Source: Candidatus Heimdallarchaeota archaeon
GTDB lineage: Archaea > Asgardarchaeota > Heimdallarchaeia > JABLTI01
Direction: 5' to 3'
Assembly: GCA_030602675.1 (NCBI GenBank)
Contig: JAUVZH010000118.1
Span: 1 to 7,558 of the forward strand
DNA: 7,558 nucleotides
Under the pieces are notes generated by a model. The model was not told the DNA's origin. It saw nothing but the letters and a program-made list of their open reading frames with translations, and made no database searches. This document shows positions 1 to 5,845 of the stretch, in pieces (within the stretch, counting starts at the first letter, position 1; every line of letters starts with the position of its first letter). Both the position numbers and the translations under genes were made by a program.

Positions 1-1159
1 CTTGAGGATTACCATAAGTCGATTCCATAAAGAGTGCTTCTAATCTTGGAAACCTTGACATAGCAGGATCCAAAAGGTTAGTTTGTCTATATTTGAAATC
101 TTGTGCTATTGCTAAGTTATAGAGACCATTACCAATATGCAAATGTACAATTGCAGATCCAAGAATATGACCTGCATTGTGCAGTGTTAGTCTGACATCT
201 GGTGAAATATCTGTTACTTCACCATAGCTTAAAGGTATCGTATGCATAACCAAGGCTCTAACATCTTTAGAGCTATATGGTAACATCTTACCTTCCTTTT
301 TCGCTACATCTAAATAATCAATTTGTAAAAGGGTCATCAAATTACTAGTAGCTTTTGTTGTATAAACAGGACCCTCGTAACCATATTTGTATAAATAAGG
401 CAAAAAGCCACAATGATCTAAATGAGCATGAGTAATTACTACTGCATCTAAATTCTCTATTGAAAATTCCTTCACATCGAGTCGTGGAAACATATCTTTT
501 GTTGTATTTCTGCCAACATTTACTCCACAATCGACTAATATATTACTTTCAGGTGTTCGAATTAGAGTGGAACTTCGACCAACCTCTCTATACCCACCAA
601 GTGAAGTGAATCTAACCCAATCGGTTGGGAACATTTGTTTTCTATGAATTCTTCGACCAACCTTTCTTAGAATTTTCTTGCGTTCTTCACTATTCTTGAA
701 TAATATATCTCTAACTGTTTTAATAATTCGTGATTCCAAGGGTGGAGTCCTAGAAACATTTGGTCTCCAGAAAGTCTCTGAAGTAATCTTTCTTAAAGTG
801 GCACCATTTTTTCCGATAACTAAACCAGGTTTTACTGCTTCAATGAGTATTTCACCTATATTTGGATCAAATTGTATTTTTGAAATTTCAGCTTCTTCTG
901 GAACCAGTTCTCGTACGGTAGCTTCGGCTTTTGCTTCAGGTTTTCTTACACTTGTGTCGGACCGAATAACTATTCTTTTTCGTAATTCTTTTGCTAACGT
1001 TTTAACTAAATCTCCATTATCAACTAAAATTTGGGGATTACGTGAATAAACTGCTACTTCTGGTCCTTCAAATTCTATTTCTGTAATATCTGCAGAAGGA
1101 GGTGTTTTTGCTAAAATCGCTGTTTTTATTTCGTTTAGTGTTTCTTGACTAATTAACAT
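1..1159 (-). CDS. aCPSF1: aCPSF1/FttA, KH-domain beta-CASP ribonuclease and transcription termination factor (N-terminal part)
   Basis: This gene runs off the left edge; 386 codons are visible of a family usually about 630-650 residues long. Members are archaeal relatives of eukaryotic CPSF73: they cleave nascent RNA at U-rich 3' ends and promote transcription termination. Visible parts: a first KH-like domain at about 1-70; a second KH domain at about 71-150 with the GxxG loop GKNG at 116-119; then the metallo-beta-lactamase domain from about 180, with HAHLDH at 244-249, HNAGHILGS at 327-335, a metal-site Asp354 in AQDFKY, and MESTYG at 378-383. The beta-CASP domain and C-terminus lie outside the window. 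The ATG at 1159 fits the family N-terminus; only a weak GAGAG lies upstream. One oddity is that the usual T-G-D around the metal-binding Asp reads A-Q-D. The gene is divergent from ftcD. Family assignment is firm. Confidence 0.95.
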   Translation of the reverse strand, partial: MLISQETLNEIKTAILAKTPPSADITEIEFEGPEVAVYSRNPQILVDNGDLVKTLAKELRKRIVIRSDTSVRKPEAKAEATVRELVPEEAEISKIQFDPNIGEILIEAVKPGLVIGKNGATLRKITSETFWRPNVSRTPPLESRIIKTVRDILFKNSEERKKILRKVGRRIHRKQMFPTDWVRFTSLGGYREVGRSSTLIRTPESNILVDCGVNVGRNTTKDMFPRLDVKEFSIENLDAVVITHAHLDHCGFLPYLYKYGYEGPVYTTKATSNLMTLLQIDYLDVAKKEGKMLPYSSKDVRALVMHTIPLSYGEVTDISPDVRLTLHNAGHILGSAIVHLHIGNGLYNLAIAQDFKYRQTNLLDPAMSRFPRLEALFMESTYGNPQ

Positions 1160-1165
1160 TATATC

Positions 1166-1190
1166 AAACTCTCTCAAAATTTCTGAGTTT
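1166..1190. other. Short hairpin in the aCPSF1 5' leader
   Basis: AAACTC at 1166-1171 is complementary to GAGTTT at 1185-1190, with 13 nt between; CTCA (1173-1176) and TGAG (1184-1187) form an inner alternative. On the minus strand it lies 7-31 nt before the aCPSF1 ATG and could affect translation initiation. On the plus strand it is followed by a run of T residues (1188-1196), which resembles a terminator, but no plus-strand gene is known to end here. The stem is weak and may be chance in such AT-rich DNA. Confidence 0.25.
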
Positions 1191-1195
1191 TTTTT

Positions 1196-1208
1196 TATTT
1201 TATTATAC
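1196..1208 (-). promoter_or_regulatory. Candidate TATA box for aCPSF1
   Basis: Read on the minus strand, this stretch gives TTGTATAATAAAA, an AT-rich TATA-like element about 37-49 nt upstream of the aCPSF1 ATG. Archaeal TATA boxes lie about 25 nt before the transcription start, so a leader of roughly 10-25 nt would result. The whole region is AT-rich, so the match has little specificity. Confidence 0.25.
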
Positions 1209-1280
1209 AAATATGATTGGTTGATTTTTTCGTAAAATTCAAGTTTTTTAGGCAATCTTAGTTTCGAATTTAAATTTTAT

Positions 1281-1423
1281 TATTCGATAAGGAATAAGGA
1301 AATTCTATACAAAATCTTGGTTCCTTACCAGTCGTCGAGATGATGGCACTAATGCCAAAAAACTCCTTATCTTATGTTGAAATTTTTTGATATTTAAAAC
1401 TATTCGTAAGGAATATTTTTTTG
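1281..1423 (+). ncRNA. Repeat- and hairpin-rich noncoding segment; possible structured RNA or operator cluster
   Basis: This is the main structure in the 423-bp gap between aCPSF1 and ftcD. TAAGGA occurs five times in about 125 bp: direct at 1288, 1295 and 1407, and inverted (TCCTTA) at 1322-1327 and 1364-1369. The first and last direct copies sit in matching imperfect palindromes, TATTC-N6-GAATA (1281-1296) and TATTC-N5-GAATA (1401-1415); the second runs into seven T residues, like an intrinsic terminator. As RNA, GATAAGGA (1286-1293) can pair with TCCTTATC (1364-1371), enclosing TTGGT/ACCAG (1317-1331) and TGGCA-CTAA-TGCCA (1344-1357). The patch 1317-1357 is about 49% G+C against a very AT-rich background. 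It fits no RNA family I know and has no tRNA T-arm. Protein-binding repeats are an equal alternative, and the strand is uncertain. Confidence 0.25.
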
Positions 1424-1439
1424 AAACATAAAAACCCTT

Positions 1440-1450
1440 TGTTTAAATGT
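1440..1450 (+). promoter_or_regulatory. Candidate TATA box upstream of ftcD
   Basis: TGTTTAAATGT resembles an archaeal TATA element. It would place transcription start near 1470, giving a leader of about 110 nt that contains the small ORF at 1516. A second AT-rich candidate, GATATTTAAAA at 1389-1399, lies further upstream. The promoter cannot be fixed without transcript mapping. Confidence 0.25.
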
Positions 1451-1515
1451 ATCACACCCAATTTTGTAGAATTCTGTTATTTTTAGGTTGAATTTTGATT
1501 TGTTAATACTAAATA

Positions 1516-1575
1516 ATGAAAAAGCTATTAAAAGAAGAAAAAATCGGAGAAACAATCGAATTACATTTTTGGTGA
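1516..1575 (+). CDS. Possible 19-residue leader peptide / upstream ORF of ftcD
   Basis: An ATG at 1516 opens a frame encoding MKKLLKEEKIGETIELHFW and stopping at TGA 1573-1575. That stop lies inside GGTGAG (1571-1576), the likely ribosome-binding site of ftcD, so a ribosome ending here would sit directly before the ftcD ATG. This geometry is typical of translational coupling or leader-peptide control. No Shine-Dalgarno sequence is evident before 1516, so it would have to be leaderless or weakly translated. It contains one histidine only, which argues against a classical histidine-attenuation leader. It is in a different frame from ftcD and is not an N-terminal extension. It may be chance: open 19-codon frames are common. 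Confidence 0.25.
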   Translation: MKKLLKEEKIGETIELHFW

Positions 1576-1582
1576 GCTTTTG

Positions 1583-2497
1583 ATGTCAAATAAAAGAAAA
1601 ATAGTTGAGTCAGTTCCTAACTATAGCGAGGGAACTAATGGGAAAGTCGTAGAAGCTATTGTTGATGAAATACGACAAACTCCAAAAACTAGAATTGTAG
1701 ATATACAATATGATTCTGATTATAACCGAGCGGTGATAACTTTCGTCGGAGAACCAGAAGCTGTTCTACAAGCTAATATTGCTGCTTCTAAAAAAGCACT
1801 TGAATTAATTGATATGACGAAGCATAAAGGACAACACCCTCGAATTGGTGCAACTGATGTCGTACCATTCATTCCTGCACAAAATGTGACGATGGAAGAA
1901 TGTGATGCATTAGCGAAAAGATATGCTGAAGCAATGGTAGATCTTGGTGTTCCTATTTACCTTTATGAGGAGTCAGCTACAAAACCTGAAAGAAAAAATA
2001 TTGATAATATACGTGTTGGTGATTACGAGGGATTGAGAAAGACCATAGAAACAAATCCAGATCATAAACCAGATTTTGGACCAGCAAAGTTTCATCCTAA
2101 AGGAGGAGCAACTGTTACAGGAGCAAGAATGGCATTAGTTTGTTTGAATATTAATCTTGGAACAACTAATGTTAAAGTTGCTAAAAGAGTTGCAAGAAGA
2201 GTTCATCTAGCTTCGGGCGGGTTGGTAAACATTAAAGCAATGGGAACTGCTATAGAAGGAAAAGATTACGTGCAAGTTGGTATTAGTAATGTTAACTATA
2301 AGAAAACACCAATGTATAGACAACTTGAACTTGTTAGAATTGAAGCAGCAAGATATGGTGTTTCAGTTGTAGGAACAGAACTAGTTGGCCCCATTCCTTT
2401 AGAATCTGCTTTGAATTCCTTAGAATATTATCTGCAACTAGTAAATCCAAAGCATTTGAAAGAAGAAAATCTAATAGAACACTATTTTGATTTCTGA
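1583..2497 (+). CDS. ftcD: Glutamate formimidoyltransferase (stand-alone)
   Basis: FtcD transfers the formimino group of N-formimino-L-glutamate to tetrahydrofolate, releasing glutamate: the final histidine-degradation step of the folate-linked route, in the cytoplasm. The 304-residue protein matches the roughly 300-residue stand-alone formiminotransferase; the cyclodeaminase domain of animal FTCD is absent. Family segments are VPNYSEG (11-17), YDSDYNRAV (43-51), HKGQHPRIGATD (81-92, with the presumed catalytic histidine), IYLYEESA (125-132), GDYEGL (146-151) and PDFGPA followed by GGATVTGAR (163-182). The ATG at 1583 is preceded by GGTGAG (1571-1576) with a 6-nt spacer; a TTG at 1580 in the same frame is too close to that site. 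The gene stands alone on its strand and converges on hutI. Use of THF (rather than a methanopterin) is inferred from the family. Confidence 0.95.
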   Translation: MSNKRKIVESVPNYSEGTNGKVVEAIVDEIRQTPKTRIVDIQYDSDYNRAVITFVGEPEAVLQANIAASKKALELIDMTKHKGQHPRIGATDVVPFIPAQNVTMEECDALAKRYAEAMVDLGVPIYLYEESATKPERKNIDNIRVGDYEGLRKTIETNPDHKPDFGPAKFHPKGGATVTGARMALVCLNINLGTTNVKVAKRVARRVHLASGGLVNIKAMGTAIEGKDYVQVGISNVNYKKTPMYRQLELVRIEAARYGVSVVGTELVGPIPLESALNSLEYYLQLVNPKHLKEENLIEHYFDF

Positions 2498-2506
2498 ATT
2501 TTTAAA

Positions 2507-2533
2507 TTGCGAGTGATGAATATACACTCGCAA
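2507..2533. terminator. Hairpin between convergent ftcD and hutI; likely bidirectional 3' end
   Basis: TTGCGAGTG (2507-2515) and CACTCGCAA (2525-2533) form a perfect 9-bp stem with the 9-nt loop ATGAATATA. It sits midway in the 50-bp gap between the two stop codons. T-rich sequence flanks it on each strand's downstream side (ACTTTATTTTTC on +, TTTAAAAATT on -), so it could end or protect both transcripts. In archaea, U-tracts read with factor aCPSF1 usually matter more than the hairpin itself, so a 3'-end-stabilising role is equally possible. Confidence 0.6.
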
Positions 2534-2547
2534 AAACTTTATTTTTC

Positions 2548-3843
2548 TCAGCTATTTTCTATAACAATTTTACCATTCTTGACTACTTTTGATACCAAAT
2601 TAATTCCAAACTGATAGGATAAGAAATAGTGATTTGGTACATCAAATATTACAATATCTGCTTTTTTACCAACTTCTATACTCCCTACTTCATCTTCACG
2701 TTGTATTGCGCAAGCTGCATTAATAGTTGCTGCAGTAAGTGCTTCAGCGGGTGACATTTTCATATTGTAACATGATAATACAATAACCATCAACATTGAT
2801 TCAGTCCAGCAGTTTGGATTTAAGTCAGTCGCAATTGCAATTGGTATCCCATAATCGATCATTTTTCTCGCAGGAGCATAATCCTTTAACATTAAGCAGA
2901 AAGGTGTTCCAGGCAAGAGTGTTGCAATTACACCTGCTTTTGCCATTGATTGCAAACCAGAGTCATTAGATTGCAAGAGATGTCCAGTTTGAACAGCTTT
3001 TAATTCAGCAGCTAAAGCAGCACCATTGGTATCAACAATTTCGTCAATGTGTATTATTTTTTTAAGACCGTGATTTTCAGCAGCTAACAAAATTCTTCTT
3101 GTTTGTTCAATTGAAAATATTCCCTTTTCACAAAATACATCACAAAATTCAGCAAGTCCTTTTTCAGAAATTATGGGAATCATATCAGTAATAACCAAAT
3201 CAACATATTCTTCTGTTTTTCCTTTGAATTCTGGAGGGATTGCATGCGCACCGAGGAATGTTGAAACAACATCAATGAGATGAGTTTCATTTAGGATTTT
3301 TGCTGCTTCTAATGATTTAATTTCATCTTTGGTTGTTAAACCATAACCAGATTTAGCTTCTACTGTAGTCGTTCCATGACGAAGCATTTTATCAAGGATG
3401 ATTTTGCCATTGAAAACCAAATCATCTATTGATGCTTTCCTTGTTTCCCTAACAGTTTTAAGAATACCACCACCTGCTTCTAGTATTTCTAAGTATGTTT
3501 TTCCTGCTAATTTCATTGTAAGCTCATTTTCTCTTGTTCCTGCAAAAATAAGGTGTACATGCGGATCAATAAATCCTGGTGTAACCAACTTACCGCTTGC
3601 ATCAATTTTCGTTGTACTAGATGTTATTTGTACTTTCTTGAGTAAATCTTTAGTTGATCCAACAAAAGTAATTTTGCCATCTTTAACTGCTACAGCACCA
3701 TCATTAATTATTGCTAACTCTTCCATTTTCTTCCCAATTCTCGGAGCACCAAATTTTCTATCCATGGTGACCAATTCATGAGCATTCAGGATAACCAAAT
3801 CAGCTGGTATTTTTTCATTATCCTTATTGGACATTGTACTCAT
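2548..3843 (-). CDS. hutI: Imidazolonepropionase
   Basis: HutI hydrolyses 4-imidazolone-5-propionate to N-formimino-L-glutamate, the step before FtcD. The 431-residue protein is an amidohydrolase-fold metalloenzyme of normal family length. Visible landmarks: the N-terminal beta-sandwich strand region to about 85; VTPGFIDPHVHLIFAGTRENE (from 87) with metal ligands His95 and His97; GTTTVEAKSGYGL (157-169); FLGAH (196-200); DVFCEKGIFSIEQ (235-247); HIDEI with His265; GHL with His288; ATDLNPN with the likely metal-site Asp340; and a C-terminal GKKADIVIFD (392-401). Family members usually read S-A-D-H-L where this has Q-T-G-H-L. The start is ATG 3843 or ATG 3834; neither has a clear Shine-Dalgarno sequence. 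It is divergent from hutU, presumably sharing control, and convergent with ftcD. Confidence 0.95.
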   Translation of the reverse strand: MSTMSNKDNEKIPADLVILNAHELVTMDRKFGAPRIGKKMEELAIINDGAVAVKDGKITFVGSTKDLLKKVQITSSTTKIDASGKLVTPGFIDPHVHLIFAGTRENELTMKLAGKTYLEILEAGGGILKTVRETRKASIDDLVFNGKIILDKMLRHGTTTVEAKSGYGLTTKDEIKSLEAAKILNETHLIDVVSTFLGAHAIPPEFKGKTEEYVDLVITDMIPIISEKGLAEFCDVFCEKGIFSIEQTRRILLAAENHGLKKIIHIDEIVDTNGAALAAELKAVQTGHLLQSNDSGLQSMAKAGVIATLLPGTPFCLMLKDYAPARKMIDYGIPIAIATDLNPNCWTESMLMVIVLSCYNMKMSPAEALTAATINAACAIQREDEVGSIEVGKKADIVIFDVPNHYFLSYQFGINLVSKVVKNGKIVIENS

Positions 3844-3865
3844 TCCACATATTCTCGGTTTTCAT

Positions 3866-3878
3866 TTGATGTAATCAA
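3866..3878. promoter_or_regulatory. Dyad TTGAT-GTA-ATCAA, candidate operator in the hutI/hutU spacer
   Basis: A perfect 5-bp inverted repeat with a 3-bp centre lies 23-35 nt before the hutI ATG, where the hutI transcription start or leader should be. A weaker relative, GATT-N5-AATC, lies at 3889-3901. Such a dyad between divergent catabolic genes is a natural place for a repressor to bind. No regulator gene is in the window, and a 13-bp palindrome in AT-rich DNA can arise by chance. Confidence 0.3.
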
Positions 3879-3922
3879 CACTTAAGAAGATTGCTTTAAT
3901 CAGAGGAGAAAGATTTAACAAA

Positions 3923-3933
3923 TTTTATAAAAA
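3923..3933. promoter_or_regulatory. TTTTATAAAAA, candidate TATA element usable in either direction
   Basis: This nearly symmetrical element lies in the middle of the divergent spacer. Read on minus it would start hutI transcripts near 3902 (leader about 60 nt); read on plus it would start hutU transcripts near 3954 (leader about 50 nt). It is an alternative or addition to the closer hutU box at 3964. Confidence 0.3.
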
Positions 3934-3963
3934 ACTAAAATAAGCGAAAAATTGAAAGATAAC

Positions 3964-3970
3964 CATATAT
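3964..3970 (+). promoter_or_regulatory. CATATAT, candidate proximal TATA box for hutU
   Basis: The centre of this element is near 3967, so an archaeal start site about 25 nt downstream falls at about 3990-3995. That gives a very short leader carrying GGAG (3993-3996) before the TTG at 4006, and would make the upstream TTG at 3991 unusable. The consistency is suggestive but rests on one weak motif. Confidence 0.35.
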
Positions 3971-4005
3971 CGCTTTAATGCAGATGTTATTTGGAGATAT
4001 TTGTT

Positions 4006-5826
4006 TTGACAGACCTAAAAAAGGAAATTGAAATTTATGGGCGTCCAATGCATATGGATTTGAAACCAGAGAAATCCTTAGCAGCTGATGAAAGTACAGA
4101 AATTTTACAATGTAAAAATTGGGATACTGAAGCAGCATTAAGAATGTTATTGAATAATCTTCATCCAGAGGTTGCTCGTAATTGGGAAGAGCTAATTGTA
4201 TATGGTGGTTCAGGCAGAGCAGCTAGAAACTGGAAGGAATATCACAAGATAATTAGAGCATTAAAAGAGCTTGAAGCTGATGAAACACTTTGTATTCAAT
4301 CAGGAAAGCCAGTTTACATTGCTCCAACACATGAGCAAGCTCCTCGAGTTATTATTGCAAACTCAAACCTAGTTGGTAATTGGGCTACTCAAGATTATTT
4401 TGATGAGTTAGATCGTTTCGGTCTTATGATGTATGGACAAATGACCGCAGGAAGTTGGATCTATATTGGAACTCAAGGCATCTTGCAAGGTACTTATGAA
4501 AGCTTTGCTGCAGCTGGAAAAATTGATTTTGGGTCTGATTCATTAGCTGGCAAAATAATACTAACTGCTGGGATGGGAGCTATGTCTGGCGCTCAACCAA
4601 TGGCAGCTACTATGAATGATGCAGTCATTATAAATGTAGAAATAAAGGAATCTGAAATTGCTCGAAAAGTTAAGGAGAACTACTGTGATAAAATAACATC
4701 TGATCTTGCTGAAGCTGTAAAATGGGCTTTTGAAGCAAAAGAAAAGAAAGAACCATTATCAATAGGTCTTGTTGGAAATGCTGCAGATACACATCCCGAA
4801 TTGGTACGCCGTGGTATAATTCCGGATATAGTAACAGATCAAACATGTGCTCATGAAGTAAAGAAATACGTTCCTAGTGGTTATGAAAAGAATTTTGTTG
4901 AATTACTTGAAAGCGGGGTTGAAATTAGCGAAGCTGAATATGTTCGTGAATCATTTAAATCAATGGCATCACATGTCAAAGCAATGATAGATATGCAAGA
5001 AAAGGGCGCAATTGTCTTTGATTATGGGAATGCAATCAGGAATCAAGTGGAGTTGGCTTTAGACATCATAAATGGAAAAGCACCTGCTGCAGCTGGCATG
5101 ACTAAAAAAGACATTAATGATATGAAACAGCACTTTACAAAAATAGGTCTTGCAACTGTTAGAAATGACAAAGGTGGATATGCTTTCCCAGGTTTTGTAT
5201 TAAAATATGTAAGACCGCTCTTCTGTGAAGGAAAAGGACCATTTAGATGGGCAATTTTATCAGGTAATCCAAAAGATTTGGCAGCGATAGATGATGCATT
5301 AATTTCTACATTTCCAGATGATAAACCACTAGTAAGATGGATTGATCGTGTTCGTGAAAAAGTGCCAATTTTAGGTCTACCTACAAGAATATGTTGGTTA
5401 GGTTATGGTGATCGTGCAAAATTCGGTTTGATTATTAATGATTTGATTAAGGAAGGAACTGTTACTGCACCAGTTGTCATTGGACGTGACCATTTAGACT
5501 GTGGGTCAGTAGCTTCTCCTAGCAGGGAAACTGAAGGCATGAAAGATGGCAGTGATGCTATTGCAGATTGGCCTTTAATCAACTTTGCATTGAATACTGT
5601 TAATGGAGCAAGTTGGGTTTCCTTCCACCATGGTGGTGGTGTTGGAATTGGCAATTCATTACATGCTGGAATGGTCATTGTTGCAGATGGAACTAAAGAA
5701 CGAGCAAAAAGATTGCAAAGAGTATTAACTGTTGATCCGGGATTAGGAGTTGCACGTCATGTTGATGCTGGATATGACCTTGCATTAAAAGTTGCTAAAG
5801 ATAGAAAAGTTAAGATTCCCAAATAA
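4006..5826 (+). CDS. hutU: Urocanate hydratase (urocanase)
   Basis: HutU converts urocanate to 4-imidazolone-5-propionate using a tightly bound NAD+ as an electrophilic cofactor. The protein is the bacterial-type urocanase: YGGSGRAARNW, SGKPV, ANSNLVGNWA, MYGQMTAGSWIYIGTQGI, the NAD-binding segment TAGMGAMSGAQP (187-198), VTDQTCAH, FDYGNAIR, PFRWAILSG, the RICWLG segment whose Cys463 aligns with active-site Cys410 of Pseudomonas putida urocanase, GRDHLDCGS and HHGGGVGIG. I chose TTG 4006 because GGAG (3993-3996) lies 9 nt before it; the longer frame from TTG 3991 has no such site and would place GGAG inside the gene. The product is then 606 residues against about 557 for P. putida: by my alignment, 14 extra at the N-terminus and about 35 inserted at residues 346-391. 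nadE follows after 19 nt and is probably co-transcribed. Confidence 0.96.
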   Translation: MTDLKKEIEIYGRPMHMDLKPEKSLAADESTEILQCKNWDTEAALRMLLNNLHPEVARNWEELIVYGGSGRAARNWKEYHKIIRALKELEADETLCIQSGKPVYIAPTHEQAPRVIIANSNLVGNWATQDYFDELDRFGLMMYGQMTAGSWIYIGTQGILQGTYESFAAAGKIDFGSDSLAGKIILTAGMGAMSGAQPMAATMNDAVIINVEIKESEIARKVKENYCDKITSDLAEAVKWAFEAKEKKEPLSIGLVGNAADTHPELVRRGIIPDIVTDQTCAHEVKKYVPSGYEKNFVELLESGVEISEAEYVRESFKSMASHVKAMIDMQEKGAIVFDYGNAIRNQVELALDIINGKAPAAAGMTKKDINDMKQHFTKIGLATVRNDKGGYAFPGFVLKYVRPLFCEGKGPFRWAILSGNPKDLAAIDDALISTFPDDKPLVRWIDRVREKVPILGLPTRICWLGYGDRAKFGLIINDLIKEGTVTAPVVIGRDHLDCGSVASPSRETEGMKDGSDAIADWPLINFALNTVNGASWVSFHHGGGVGIGNSLHAGMVIVADGTKERAKRLQRVLTVDPGLGVARHVDAGYDLALKVAKDRKVKIPK

Positions 5827-5845
5827 AAAATATCAGGTGTAAAAT

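Noticed and set aside
345..530. Minus-strand frame of 61 codons
   Set aside because: It overlaps aCPSF1 in another frame on the same strand; the overlapping frame contains HAHLDH.
678..1049. Open plus-strand frame of 123 codons
   Set aside because: It is the antisense shadow of aCPSF1, whose minus-strand frame carries clear KH and metallo-beta-lactamase motifs.
1286..1371. tRNA-like outline: 8-bp closing stem over 86 nt
   Set aside because: No GGTTCRA-type T-arm or anticodon arm on either strand; the inner hairpins have 4-5-nt loops that do not fit a tRNA.
1335..1380. Possible C/D-box guide RNA (ATGATGG resembling a C box)
   Set aside because: The C box is imperfect and no CTGA D box lies at a sensible distance.
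1300..1380. Frame reading F-L-T-S-R-R-D-D-G-T-N-A-K-K-L-L, faintly like a transposase remnant
   Set aside because: Only about 30 codons between stops, no start, no terminal repeats and no supporting neighbouring fragments; likely chance.
3398..3781. Plus-strand frame of 127 codons
   Set aside because: Antisense to the conserved part of hutI; no motif or ribosome-binding site of its own.
3935..4138. Minus-strand frame of 67 codons over the hutU start
   Set aside because: Overlaps the hutU promoter and 5' coding region, and has no family features.
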